Shown: positions 1 through 8,509 of the stretch, piece after piece
Position numbering within the stretch: the stretch's first letter is position 1
Layout of the letters: each line of letters begins with the position of its first letter
DNA from: an uncultured Pseudomonadota bacterium
Lineage (GTDB): Bacteria > Myxococcota_A > UBA9160 > PR03
Assembly (NCBI GenBank): GCA_900696485.1
Contig: CAADGG010000105.1
Location: forward strand, 1-59,112
Length of the DNA stretch: 59,112 nt
Direction of reading: 5' to 3'
Position numbers and translations under genes: made by a program
The notes under the pieces: model-generated
The model's input: only the letters and a program-made list of their open reading frames with translations
Told to the model about the DNA's origin: nothing
Database searches by the model: none

Positions 1-1
1 A

Positions 2-73
2 GTTTCGGATCAAGTTTCAGATCAAGTCTCAGATCGAGTTTCGAATCGGGTTTCGGATCGAGTTTCGGACGTC
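2..73 (+). repeat. Six tandem 12-bp units inside the HiPIP reading frame
   Basis: Six imperfect copies of GTTTCGGATCGA run from the window edge to base 73. Each unit is four codons, so the array keeps frame and encodes V-S-(D/N)-(Q/R) repeats ahead of the Tat signal. More copies may lie upstream of the window. Confidence 0.85.
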
Positions 74-382
74 CCGTCGGGCTTCACGCGCCGTGAAGTC
101 GGCAAGCTCGGCCTCGGCCTTGCGGCCGCGGTCGGCGGCCTGGCGCTCGGCGGCCGCGCGGCGCGCGCCGACGACACGAAGCTGGTGACGGAGATCCCGG
201 AGAACGCCGCGATCGTGAGCGGCATCCAGTACGTGCACGAGTCACCGAATCCGGACAAGCTGTGCTCGGGCTGCGTGCTGTACACCGCGGGCGAGAACAA
301 TCGGGGCAAGTGCACGCTGTTCCCGAACGGCGTCGTAGAGGCCGGCGGGTACTGCATCTCGTGGGCGGCCAAGCCGGCCTGA
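2..382 (+). CDS. High-potential iron-sulfur protein (HiPIP), 5' end outside window
   Basis: Small periplasmic 4Fe-4S electron carrier (family knowledge). The last 60 residues carry the four cluster cysteines in HiPIP order: KLCSGCVLY, then GKCTLF, then GGYCISW. In front is a twin-arginine signal, TRREVGKLGLGL, followed by an Ala/Gly-rich hydrophobic core and an RAARA cleavage region. The frame is open to base 2 and contains no ATG, GTG or TTG before the Tat motif, so the true start lies outside the window and the 12-bp repeats at 2-73 are read as VSDQ/VSDR units. A GTG at 185 would remove the export signal and is not preferred. The redox partner is not evident from the neighbours. Confidence 0.85.
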   Translation, partial: VSDQVSDQVSDRVSNRVSDRVSDVPSGFTRREVGKLGLGLAAAVGGLALGGRAARADDTKLVTEIPENAAIVSGIQYVHESPNPDKLCSGCVLYTAGENNRGKCTLFPNGVVEAGGYCISWAAKPA

Positions 383-395
383 GTCCACGTTCCTC

Positions 396-641
396 GTGCG
401 CGCCGGTGTCGGCCTGCTGCTCCGCTGGGTCCGTGGGACCGAGTGGCGCTGGTTCCTCGATTTCGCGACGCCGGCGTTCTTCGACGTGATGCCACTCGGT
501 GCGCTCACGAGTCGGGTGCAGGGTTTCGTGCGCGCGGCGGCGGATGGCAAGGCCTTCCGCCGCGCGCGCACGGACATCCAGCAGGCGCCCGCCGCGCACG
601 GCATCGAGATCCGCATCGTCACGAACGACGCCACCGCGTGA
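396..641 (+). CDS. Small protein of unknown function (81 aa)
   Basis: Not recognised. GTG start 13 bp after the HiPIP stop. Its TGA overlaps the GTG of the next gene (GTGA at 638-641), which argues that it is translated and coupled. The N-terminal half is aromatic and hydrophobic (LLLRWV, WRWFLDF, PAFFDVMP) and could be a membrane-associated helix. The C-terminal half is basic and ends in IEIRIVTNDATA. No metal-binding or catalytic motif is visible. It could also be the remnant of a longer gene. Confidence 0.5.
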   Translation: MRAGVGLLLRWVRGTEWRWFLDFATPAFFDVMPLGALTSRVQGFVRAAADGKAFRRARTDIQQAPAAHGIEIRIVTNDATA

Positions 642-2035
642 GCGCTGCGCTCACGCCGCGTCCGCGCGTCGCCATCGCCGGCGCCACCGGCTTCGTCGGC
701 CGCGCGCTCGTGCCGGCCCTCGTCGAACACGCCGACGTGATCGCGCTGACGCGCAGCGCTCCGCCGGAGGAACGTGCCGCCGACGGCCCCGTCGTCTGGC
801 GGCGCTGCGACCTGTTCTCGCTGCGCGAAACCGAAGCCGCACTCGCCGGCGCGGACATCGCGGTCTACCTGGTCCATTCGATGCTGCCCTCGGCGCGGCT
901 CACGCAGGGCCGTTTCGAGGATCTCGATCTGCTGCTCGCCGACAACTTCGGCCGGGCCGCGGCGAGCGCCGGCGTGCGCCGGATCCTCTACCTCGGCGGC
1001 CTCGTCCCGCATGACGACGCCACCCGTACGCAGCTCTCCGCGCATCTTGCGAGCCGACTCGAAGTCGAGTCCGCGCTCGGCGCGCACGGGGCGCCGGTCA
1101 CTGCAGTGCGCGCGGCCATGGTCGTCGGACCGGGCGGCTCGTCGCTCGACATCGTCGTGAAGCTGGTCGCGCGGCTGCCGGTCATGGTGTGCCCGGCGTG
1201 GACGCTGACGCCGTCGGAGCCGATCGCCCTCGACGACGTCGTCGCGATCCTCGTCCACTGCGTGGGCGATCCCGACACGATCGGTCGCATCTGCGAGGTC
1301 GGCGGCCCGGATCCGCTCTCGTACCGCGATCTGATGCGCGCGACGGCCCGGGCGCTGGGCAAGCGGCGGCTGTTCCTGCCGGTGCCGCTGATGAGTCCGG
1401 GCCTGTCGCGCTTGTGGGTGACGCTCGTCACCGGCACGCCGCGTGCGCTGGTGGCGCCGCTGGTCGAGAGCCTGCGACACCCGATGGTGGCGCGCGACCG
1501 CTGGCTGCAGGAGCGGATGGGGCGGCCCGGCATGCCATTCGCCGATGCGCTCGCCGAGGCGCTGCGCGACCGGCCGCGACGGCCGGCGTCGACGGTGCGC
1601 TCGGTGCAGCGCCTGCCGCTGCCGCCGGGCCGCGATGCGGCCTGGGTCGCGCGCGAGTACACGAGCTGGCTGCCGCGCTTCGTGCGGCCGCTGGTCCAGG
1701 TGGAGCGCGACGGAACGCTCGTCCGGCTGCGGGCACGCGGCGTTGCGCGCCCGCTGCTCGAGCTGGAACTCGAAGGGGCGCGCAGCAACCCCGAGCGCTC
1801 GCTGTTCGCGATCCGCGGCGGATGGCTCGCCGCCCCCGCCGCGAGCGGCGACCTGCCCCGGCTCGAGTTCCGCGCGACGCCGGACGGCACGCACGTGCTG
1901 GCCGCCGTCCAGGACTACCGGCCTCGCCTGCCGTGGTGGCTCTATCGCCAGACCCAGGCGCGCCTGCACGCGCTGGTGATGTGGGCCTTCGGCCGGCACC
2001 TGTCAAGGCAAGCGCGCGGCGCCGCACCGCCGTGA
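638..2035 (+). CDS. SDR/NAD-dependent epimerase-like protein with C-terminal extension
   Basis: Predicted NAD(P)-binding oxidoreductase of the atypical SDR (YbjT/NmrA-like) group, about 465 aa. The GTG start at 638 places the Rossmann motif GATGFVGRAL near residue 13. Further core segments are VYLVHSMLP and RRILYLGGL, the second resembling the SDR beta-5 region. From about residue 330 there is a second domain (ARGVARPLLELEL and on) that looks like the DUF2867-type extension of this group. Substrate unknown. It overlaps the upstream small gene by 4 bp and probably shares its transcript. Confidence 0.75.
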   Translation: MSAALTPRPRVAIAGATGFVGRALVPALVEHADVIALTRSAPPEERAADGPVVWRRCDLFSLRETEAALAGADIAVYLVHSMLPSARLTQGRFEDLDLLLADNFGRAAASAGVRRILYLGGLVPHDDATRTQLSAHLASRLEVESALGAHGAPVTAVRAAMVVGPGGSSLDIVVKLVARLPVMVCPAWTLTPSEPIALDDVVAILVHCVGDPDTIGRICEVGGPDPLSYRDLMRATARALGKRRLFLPVPLMSPGLSRLWVTLVTGTPRALVAPLVESLRHPMVARDRWLQERMGRPGMPFADALAEALRDRPRRPASTVRSVQRLPLPPGRDAAWVAREYTSWLPRFVRPLVQVERDGTLVRLRARGVARPLLELELEGARSNPERSLFAIRGGWLAAPAASGDLPRLEFRATPDGTHVLAAVQDYRPRLPWWLYRQTQARLHALVMWAFGRHLSRQARGAAPP

Positions 2036-2118
2036 CTCCGGCCCTGCGGTCGGAACCGCGCGGCCGGGAGGCGCCGGCAGCGCGGCCGCCGCGCGTCGGC
2101 TAAACCGAGCCCGTTCCG

Positions 2119-3087
2119 ATGGCCAAGCACCCCTTCCTTCCGCAATCGCTGCGCCGCATCGTGCGCGTGCGGCCGCGCCTGCAGCGCGCGATCTGGGCGC
2201 TCGAGGCCGGCCTGATCGCGGCAATCTGGATGCTGCTCGGCGCGCTGCCGGTGAACGTCGCGTCGCGTCTCGGGCGGCGCCTGCTGCGCGTCGCGGGGCC
2301 GCGGCTGCGCAAGAGCGAGCACGTGCGGCGCAACCTGGAAGTCGCCTTCCCCGAGCTCTCCGCCGCGCAGCGGCACGCCCTCGCCCGCGAGATCTGGGGC
2401 CATCTCGGCGCGGTGCTCGCCGAGCTGCCGCACCTGCGCTCGATCGCCGCCGCCATCGAACATCACGTCGAATTCGACAGCCGCGTGCATGCGGTGATGG
2501 AGCCCGGCCGGCCGATCGTCTTCGTCACGGCGCACGTCGGCAGCTGGGATCTGGCCCCGCTCGCGGCCAAGGAGTTCGGTGTCCCGCTGACGGTGATCTT
2601 CACGCCGGAGTCGAACCCGTTCCTCGATCGTTTCATCCAGCGCTTCCGCGAGCCGCTCGGCTGCACGCTGCTCGATCGCAACCAGAGCCTCCGAACGCTG
2701 ATGCGCGAGCTCGCCGCCGGCCGCGCCGTCGGCATCGTCGCCGATCACCGCGTGGACGACGGCGAGCCGATCCCGTTCTTCGGCGTCCCGACGCCCACGA
2801 CGCTGGTGCCGGCCAAGCTGGCGCTGCGCTACGACTGCGAACTGGTGCCGCTGCGCGTCGAACGGCTGCGCGACGCCCAGTTCCGGGTTTCGATCAGCGA
2901 GCCGATCCGGCCGGAGGACCCGTCGGCGTCGCCGCGCGAGCAGGCGCGCCAGATGACCCGAGACCTGAACGCGCGCTTCGAGCAGTGGATCCGCGCGCGG
3001 CCCGAGCAGTGGGCATGCACGGCCCGGCGCTGGCCGAAGCCGCCGAAAAAGTCCAAGCTTGCCGCGGCCGCAGCGAGGCAGCGATGA
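2119..3087 (+). CDS. LpxL/HtrB-like lysophospholipid or lipid A acyltransferase
   Basis: Membrane-associated acyltransferase of the lipid A late-acyltransferase family, 322 aa. A hydrophobic N-terminal segment (AGLIAAIWMLLGALPV) precedes NLEVAFPELS, a typical LpxL-family stretch. The catalytic H-x4-D appears as HVGSWD near residue 141, where E. coli enzymes have H-x4-E/D. GIVADHRVDDGEPIPFFG is the conserved second block. Its TGA overlaps the ATG of the sulfotransferase gene (ATGA at 3084-3087), so the two are coupled. The acyl acceptor (lipid A, glycolipid or amino acid) cannot be read from sequence. Confidence 0.85.
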   Translation: MAKHPFLPQSLRRIVRVRPRLQRAIWALEAGLIAAIWMLLGALPVNVASRLGRRLLRVAGPRLRKSEHVRRNLEVAFPELSAAQRHALAREIWGHLGAVLAELPHLRSIAAAIEHHVEFDSRVHAVMEPGRPIVFVTAHVGSWDLAPLAAKEFGVPLTVIFTPESNPFLDRFIQRFREPLGCTLLDRNQSLRTLMRELAAGRAVGIVADHRVDDGEPIPFFGVPTPTTLVPAKLALRYDCELVPLRVERLRDAQFRVSISEPIRPEDPSASPREQARQMTRDLNARFEQWIRARPEQWACTARRWPKPPKKSKLAAAAARQR

Positions 3088-4082
3088 CGAAACCGACACA
3101 CGAGGTCCTCCGCGCCGGGCCGTGGCTCGCGGACGGTCCGAAGAAGCTCGCGATCCTCGCGGCGACGGCCGTGCTGCCCACACGCCCTCGTGTCGCACTA
3201 CGAGAGCGTTGGCTCGCCGCGCACGAGCTGGCGATCGCGCGCCGTGCCGGGCTGTTGATCATCGGCCACCCGAAGAGCGGCAACACGTGGCTCAAGGCCA
3301 TGCTCTCGCGGCTCTATCAGGTCCGGCACGGGCTTCCAGCCTCGAAGCTGATCGGCTCGGACGAGCTCGCGCGGGTGAACGCTGCGATCCCGCGGCTCGC
3401 CGCGACCAACGGCTACTACAGCTACGAAGGCATCATCGGCCGAAAGCTCGACGTCCGCGCGCCGGATCCGGAGCTGCGCGCGAAGCCGACGGTGATCCTG
3501 GTACGCCACCCGTGCGACATCGCAGTGTCCTGGTATCACCAGTTCACACGCCGCCAGTCGGCGCACAAGCAGGAGCTGATCAATCACTTTCTCGCCCACC
3601 CGGTCGAGCGCCGGACGATCTCGATGTGGGAGTTCGTCCGTCACAGCGATCTCGGCGTGCGGTCGCTGATCGAGTACCTGAACACGTGGGAGCGCAACCT
3701 GGCCGGACTCGAACGCGGGCTGCTGGTCCGCTACGAGGACCTGCGCGCAGAGCCCGCCGTGTGGCTGCGCCGCATCGTCGCGTGTATGGGCGAGGAGTTC
3801 TCCGACGTCGAGATCGAGGAGGCGGTGCAGTTCGCGTCGTTCGACAACCTCCGCCAGCTCGAGAGCCGTGGCTTCTTCCCGAAGCAGGGCGGACTGAACC
3901 TCCGCAATCCCGACGATCCGAACTCCTTCAAGGTGCGGCGGGCCAAGGTCGGCGGCTATCGCGAGGACTTCTCGGCCGAGCAGGTGGCCGAGCTCGACGC
4001 GATCGTCGCACAGTCTCTGTCGCCGTCGCTGGGATACACGAAGGAGAGGCTTCCGCCGAGCGGCGCTGCACGGCCCCGGTGA
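3084..4082 (+). CDS. PAPS-dependent sulfotransferase A
   Basis: Predicted cytosolic sulfotransferase, 332 aa, moving sulfate from PAPS to a hydroxyl or amine. The 5'-phosphosulfate loop is GHPKSGNTWLKAMLSRLY (about residues 58-75). The 3'-phosphate site is VILVRHPCDIAVSWY. LVRYEDLRAEP is the usual downstream motif, and FKVRRAKVGGYREDF near the C-terminus corresponds to the RKG-like cap. The ATG at 3084 is chosen for the 4-bp overlap with the acyltransferase. It is one of three paralogues here; the others are at 5263-6228 and 22216-23163. Its place between an acyltransferase and an ELM1 gene suggests a glycolipid substrate (inference). Confidence 0.9.
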   Translation: MTKPTHEVLRAGPWLADGPKKLAILAATAVLPTRPRVALRERWLAAHELAIARRAGLLIIGHPKSGNTWLKAMLSRLYQVRHGLPASKLIGSDELARVNAAIPRLAATNGYYSYEGIIGRKLDVRAPDPELRAKPTVILVRHPCDIAVSWYHQFTRRQSAHKQELINHFLAHPVERRTISMWEFVRHSDLGVRSLIEYLNTWERNLAGLERGLLVRYEDLRAEPAVWLRRIVACMGEEFSDVEIEEAVQFASFDNLRQLESRGFFPKQGGLNLRNPDDPNSFKVRRAKVGGYREDFSAEQVAELDAIVAQSLSPSLGYTKERLPPSGAARPR

Positions 4083-4089
4083 GCCGCCG

Positions 4090-5217
4090 GTGAGCGACGC
4101 CGCCGCTTCCTCCCCGCGTGTCTGGCTGTTGCTCGCCGACAAACGCGGTGACAACGCACAGGTGGAAGCGCTGGCGCCGGCGCTCGGCTGGCCGTTCGAG
4201 CGCAAGAACCTGACCGTCCGGCCGGAGTGGACCGTCGCGAAGCCGAAGGTCGCGGCGTCGCTGGACCATCTCGATCTCGAGGCTTCGGACGCGCTGGCTC
4301 CGCCGTGGCCGGATCTGATCCTGACGATCGGCCGGCGACCCTCGATGGCCGCCCTGTGGGTGAAACGCGCGAGCGGCGGACACACGAAGCTCGTGCTGCT
4401 CGGCAAACCGTCCGGACACATGACGGACTTCGACCTGGTGATCGCGAGCGCCGAGGTGCAACTGCCGCCGGTGCCGAACGCCGCCTCGATCGCGCTGCCG
4501 CTGATGCGCATCGACGAGGCCGATGTCGCGAGGGCGGTCGCAGCGTGGGGACCGAGGCTCGACGCACTGCCGCGGCCGCTGATCGGCGTGTTGGTCGGTG
4601 GCCCGACGGGACCCTTCGCGTTCGACGCGGCGGCCACGCAACGGCTGCTCGGGCTGCTGCGTCAGATCGTGCAGCGCGGCGGCACGCCGTACGTGACGAC
4701 GAGCCGCCGGACGCCGCCGGACGTGATCGCCGCACTCGAGGCGCAGCGGCCCCCCGGTACGTTGTGGTTCCGCTGGACTCCGGACGCCGAGGAGAACCCG
4801 TACCGCGCGCTGCTCGGCGCCGCCGACGGCCTCGTCGTGACGGGAGACAGCATCTCGATGCTCGTCGAAGCCGTGAAGCTGCGCCGGCCGGTCGCGATCC
4901 TGCCGCTCTCGACCGGCCCGCTCGGCCGTCTCGACGAGCAGCGCCGGCGCTTCTCGCACTGGCTGTTCGATGTGCGCGGCGAAGGTCCGTGGCATGGCGT
5001 GCGCCGGGCGCTCGCCCGCGCCGCCTTTCAGCGCGGCCTGCTCACGCACACGCGCGATTTCACGGCGTTCTACGAGCTGTTGTTCACCAGCGGCCTGGCC
5101 GCACGCAGTTTCGACGAGCTCGCGCCGCCGACCGGAGAGATTCCGGATGATCTCGAGCACGCTGCCGCGGCCGTCCGCGCGCTGCTCGCGCCGCACCGAT
5201 CGCCGGCCGCCCGCTGA
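4090..5217 (+). CDS. ELM1-family (PF06258) putative glycosyltransferase, copy a
   Basis: 375-aa member of the family named after plant mitochondrial-fission ELM1. Bacterial members are common in LPS loci and look like GT-B-type transferases, but their reaction is not established. Family hallmarks are VWLLLADKRGDNAQVEAL at the N-terminus, PPWPDLILTIGRR, VGGPTGPF, TSRRTPPDV and VVTGDSISMLVEA. The GTG start lies 7 bp after the sulfotransferase stop. It converges on sulfotransferase B with a 45-bp gap. Paralogues are at 21071-22138 and 23195-24349. Confidence 0.85.
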   Translation: MSDAAASSPRVWLLLADKRGDNAQVEALAPALGWPFERKNLTVRPEWTVAKPKVAASLDHLDLEASDALAPPWPDLILTIGRRPSMAALWVKRASGGHTKLVLLGKPSGHMTDFDLVIASAEVQLPPVPNAASIALPLMRIDEADVARAVAAWGPRLDALPRPLIGVLVGGPTGPFAFDAAATQRLLGLLRQIVQRGGTPYVTTSRRTPPDVIAALEAQRPPGTLWFRWTPDAEENPYRALLGAADGLVVTGDSISMLVEAVKLRRPVAILPLSTGPLGRLDEQRRRFSHWLFDVRGEGPWHGVRRALARAAFQRGLLTHTRDFTAFYELLFTSGLAARSFDELAPPTGEIPDDLEHAAAAVRALLAPHRSPAAR

Positions 5218-5262
5218 ACGCAGCCCGCACTCCGGCAGGCGTTGGCGCCCCAGCCGCCGGCG

Positions 5263-6228
5263 TCAGGCCGGTTCGCGGTGCAGGACCGCAGCGGTCTCGC
5301 GCGCCGGCGGACCGGCGTCGACGTAGCCATACACCGGATCGAGCCGTTCGCGCACGTAGCCGTCGATCGCCGCGCACTGCGCGTCGTCGAAGTAATCGCG
5401 CCAGCCGCCGACCTTGGCCCGACGCACCTTGTACGAATCCGGGTTGCCGCGCTCTCCGGCGACGAGCCGGCGACCCTGACGCCGATACGCCTGCGTCTCC
5501 TCGAGCCGGCGCATGTTGTCGAAGGCGGCGTAGCGCACGGCCTCCTCGATCTCGGCGTCGGAGCCGGGTGTGCCGAGGAACGCGAGCATCGCCGCGAGGC
5601 TCTCCGCCGGCCGCCGGCGCAGATCCTCGTAGCGCGTGAGGTGCGCGGCGCGCAGCTTCGGCCGCTCCCGCGCCCAGACGTTCAGGAACTCGACGATGCG
5701 GGGCAGCCCGGCCTCCTGCTCCATCACGAACTCGTAGAGCGACAGCCCGTCGCGCTGCTCGGGATAGTCGTTCAGGTAGCGCTTCCAGCCCCGCATCCGG
5801 TGCTTCCACTGGAAGTACTGCGAAACAGCGACGTCCCTCGGGTCACGCGCCAGCAGCAGGACCCGGGCGTCGTAGAAGGCCTGCTTGCTGGTGAAATCCC
5901 CGCTGTAATCGCGCAGGTAGTTGCCGTGCGTGAAGAACACCGACGGGATCGCCGGGTCCCGCCGCTTGAGGTTGTCGAACTCGAGGAAGCTCGACTCCGG
6001 CAGCCGGCAGTGGATCTGGTAGAAACGCGACAGCATCAGCCGCACCCAGGTGCGACCGCTCTTCGCCCAGGAGACGAACGCGACGTCCGCGGCGTGGAGC
6101 TTGCGGAGCTCTTCGCGTCCGCGCAGCCAGCGGTCCAGACGTCGTCGCTGCGTCGCCGGCACGAAGAACGGCGCGTGGACGACGACTTCCCGGGCGGCAT
6201 CCCGGATCCTGTCGCGCAACTCGCTCAC
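5263..6228 (-). CDS. PAPS-dependent sulfotransferase B
   Basis: Sulfotransferase of about 321 aa with the P-loop SWAKSGRTWVRLMLSRFY, the 3'-phosphate motif LLLARDPRDVAVSQY, and the C-terminal NPDSYKVRRAKVGGWRDYF. GTG at 6228 is chosen because GAGGGGAGC lies just upstream; a longer TTG form would add 18 residues encoded across the intergenic G-tract. It is closer to copy C (shared QYFQWK and LNDYPE segments) than to A. It is divergent from the 2OG oxygenase gene, so the two may share the 6229-6389 control region. Confidence 0.9.
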   Translation of the reverse strand: MSELRDRIRDAAREVVVHAPFFVPATQRRRLDRWLRGREELRKLHAADVAFVSWAKSGRTWVRLMLSRFYQIHCRLPESSFLEFDNLKRRDPAIPSVFFTHGNYLRDYSGDFTSKQAFYDARVLLLARDPRDVAVSQYFQWKHRMRGWKRYLNDYPEQRDGLSLYEFVMEQEAGLPRIVEFLNVWARERPKLRAAHLTRYEDLRRRPAESLAAMLAFLGTPGSDAEIEEAVRYAAFDNMRRLEETQAYRRQGRRLVAGERGNPDSYKVRRAKVGGWRDYFDDAQCAAIDGYVRERLDPVYGYVDAGPPARETAAVLHREPA

Positions 6229-6389
6229 GAAGCTCCCCTCACGCCAGGGTGCGGACCGGCCCGGCGCCGAGGGGGGGTACAAAATCCCCAGGAGGGGGTC
6301 AATCGGGAACCGTCGAGCGGCTCGGTCTTCATCGACAGGCGGCAGCGGACGGTCTATCCCGTGGTCTCGACCGGAGAAGAATCGGCACC

Positions 6390-7037
6390 ATGGGCAGGAT
6401 CGACCTCGACGCCCTCGATGCGACCGAGCTGACGCGCGACCCGTTCGATTTCGTGGTCGTCCCGGACTTCCTCGCGCCCGGAACTCGCGGCGAGATCCAG
6501 CGCGACTTCCCGAAGCTGCTCGAGCCCGGCAACGTGGCGCTCGCCGACACCCGGCCCGGACCCGCGTTTCTCGCGCTGGTGGAAGAGCTCCGTGGCCCCG
6601 AGATGACGCGCCGGATCGCCGCCAAGTTCGGCGTCGACCTCGAGCACGCGTCGACCCACCTCACGCTGCGCGGACGCGTGCAGCGCAGCGACGGGAGCAT
6701 CCACACCGACTCGTGGACCAAACTCATCACCGTGCTGTTGTATTTCAACGACGCGTGGACGTGCGCCGGCGGGCGGCTACGGCTGCTGCGTTCGCCGACC
6801 GACATCGAGGACTACGCCGCCGAGGTCGCGCCGGTGAGCGGCACGTTGCTCGCCTTCCGGCGCAGCAACTGCTCCTATCACGGGCACAAGCCGATCGAGG
6901 GCGAACGGCGCGTGCTCCAGATGAGCTGGGTGCGGCCGTCCCGGCTCGCGCGGATGACGCGGCACGTCAAGCGCGCGACGACGCGGGCGCGCCAGCGCCT
7001 GCACCTGGACCGCGAGAGCAACGTCGCGGACTCCTGA
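6390..7037 (+). CDS. 2OG-Fe(II) oxygenase (prolyl-4-hydroxylase-like)
   Basis: 215-aa predicted non-haem iron dioxygenase. The facial triad is visible as SIHTDSW (H and D near residues 104-106) and SYHGHKPIEGERR (distal H near 163, followed by the 2-oxoglutarate-binding R). LYFNDAW and GGRLRLL between them are typical of the P4H-like fold. ATG 6390 is preferred; an upstream extension would encode low-complexity sequence. The substrate is unknown. Its position next to sulfotransferase B suggests hydroxylation of the same product, which is only inference. Confidence 0.8.
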   Translation: MGRIDLDALDATELTRDPFDFVVVPDFLAPGTRGEIQRDFPKLLEPGNVALADTRPGPAFLALVEELRGPEMTRRIAAKFGVDLEHASTHLTLRGRVQRSDGSIHTDSWTKLITVLLYFNDAWTCAGGRLRLLRSPTDIEDYAAEVAPVSGTLLAFRRSNCSYHGHKPIEGERRVLQMSWVRPSRLARMTRHVKRATTRARQRLHLDRESNVADS

Positions 7038-7082
7038 GCGCCACCCGGCTCCGGCGTCCGGCGCGCTCGGCCGCCGCCGCAA

Positions 7083-7104
7083 GATCCGGCTGCCGGACCG
7101 GATC
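7083..7104. terminator. Possible stem-loop between convergent oxygenase and pntB
   Basis: GATCCGG (7083-7089) and CCGGATC (7098-7104) form a perfect 7-bp stem with an 8-nt loop. The stem reaches into the pntB stop codon. There is no U-tract, so intrinsic termination is uncertain. Confidence 0.35.
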
Positions 7105-8509
7105 AGTGCCCGAGCCCGCCGCCGCCCGCCAGCGCCTTGCTGATCTCGCCGATCATCGCCTTGGCATCGCCGAACAGCATCAACGTGTTGTCGGCGCTAT
7201 AGAGCTCGTTGTCGATGCCGGCGAAGCCCGCGCTCATCGAACGCTTGATCGCGACGCACACCCGGGCCTTGTCAGCATCGATGATCGGCATGCCGTAGAT
7301 CGGACTCGAGGCATCGTGCCGCGCGGCGGGGTTCACGACGTCGTTGGCGCCGACCACCAGCACGACGTCCGTCTGCGGGAGATCGCGGTTGATCTCGTCC
7401 ATCTCGACCAGGGACTCGTACGGGATGTCCGCTTCGGCGAGCAGCACGTTCATGTGCCCGGGCATGCGGCCGGCCACCGGATGGATCGCGAACTTCACGT
7501 CGACGCCGCGCTTCACGAGCTGGTCGTAGACCTCCCGGACCCGATGCTGCGCCTGTGCCACCGCCATGCCATAACCCGGCACGACGACCACCCGCGACGC
7601 ATTCTCGAGCAGGTCGGCCACGTCCTGTGCGGTGGCGCTCTTCACGACCTTTTCTTCGCCGCCGGGGCCGCCGCCGGCCGCGACGGTCCCGAACGCGCCG
7701 AACAGCACGTTCGTGAACGAGCGGTTCATCGCCCGGCACATGATCACCGACAGGATGAAGCCCGACGCGCCGTCCAACGCCCCGGCCGTCACCAGCAGCA
7801 TGTTGTCGAGCACGAAGCCCATCGCGACGGCGGCGAGGCCGGCGTAGGAGTTCAGGATCGAGATCACCGTCGGCATGTCGGCGCCGCCGATCGGGAGGAT
7901 CAGCAGCACGCCGAACAGCAGCGAGAGGCCGACGACGAGACCGAACAGCGGCCACAGCGACGGGTCGTAGATCAGACCGACGCTGGCGGCGATCGCGATC
8001 CCGAGCAGCGACAGGTTCACCCAGTTCTGCCCGCGGTACGTGATCGGCCGGGTCGGAATCACCTCCTGCAGCTTGCCGGCGGCCATCAGGCTGCCGGTGA
8101 AGGTGATGAAGCCGAGCAGCACCTCGATCACGATCACGCTGATCCGAAACGTCGTCAGCGAATCGTCCTGGACCCACAGCGTGTACTTGGCGATCCCGAC
8201 CAGTCCGGCGGCGAGCCCGCCGAAGGCGTGGGACAGCGCCGTCCGCTGCGGCACCGCCGTCAGCGCCACGCGCGAGAGCGGGATCCCGAAGGCGGTGCCG
8301 ATCGCCAGCGCGACGACGATCCACAGGTAGCTCGCGATCTCCGGATGCAGCAGCGTCCCGACCACCGCGGCGACCATGCCGACGACCCCGGCCAGCACGC
8401 CGCGCCGGGCGGTCTGCGGGCGGTTCAGCCAGCGCAGCGAGAAGATGAACAGCCCGGCCGCGAGCAGGTACGAGATCTGCGTCAGTCCATTCGCCAGCTC
8501 GGCACTCAC
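7103..8509 (-). CDS. pntB: NAD(P) transhydrogenase subunit beta
   Basis: Membrane and NADP(H)-binding subunit of proton-translocating transhydrogenase, which drives NADH + NADP+ to NAD+ + NADPH with the proton gradient. The 468 aa match normal PntB length. Multiple TM helices at the N-terminus are followed by the NADP-binding domain with VVVPGYGMAVAQAQH, HPVAGRMPGHMNVLLAEA, VLVVGANDVVNPAA and KRSMSAGFAGIDN. The GTG start overlaps the pntAB stop (GTGA). The soluble NAD-binding alpha-1 subunit is not in the window. Confidence 0.97.
   Translation of the reverse strand: MSAELANGLTQISYLLAAGLFIFSLRWLNRPQTARRGVLAGVVGMVAAVVGTLLHPEIASYLWIVVALAIGTAFGIPLSRVALTAVPQRTALSHAFGGLAAGLVGIAKYTLWVQDDSLTTFRISVIVIEVLLGFITFTGSLMAAGKLQEVIPTRPITYRGQNWVNLSLLGIAIAASVGLIYDPSLWPLFGLVVGLSLLFGVLLILPIGGADMPTVISILNSYAGLAAVAMGFVLDNMLLVTAGALDGASGFILSVIMCRAMNRSFTNVLFGAFGTVAAGGGPGGEEKVVKSATAQDVADLLENASRVVVVPGYGMAVAQAQHRVREVYDQLVKRGVDVKFAIHPVAGRMPGHMNVLLAEADIPYESLVEMDEINRDLPQTDVVLVVGANDVVNPAARHDASSPIYGMPIIDADKARVCVAIKRSMSAGFAGIDNELYSADNTLMLFGDAKAMIGEISKALAGGGGLGH

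Noticed and set aside
242..1999. Long minus-strand frame opposite the epimerase-like gene
   Set aside because: In this GC-rich DNA stops are rare in several frames. The translation is Arg/Ala/Gln-rich with no domain, whereas the + frame has a clear Rossmann fold.
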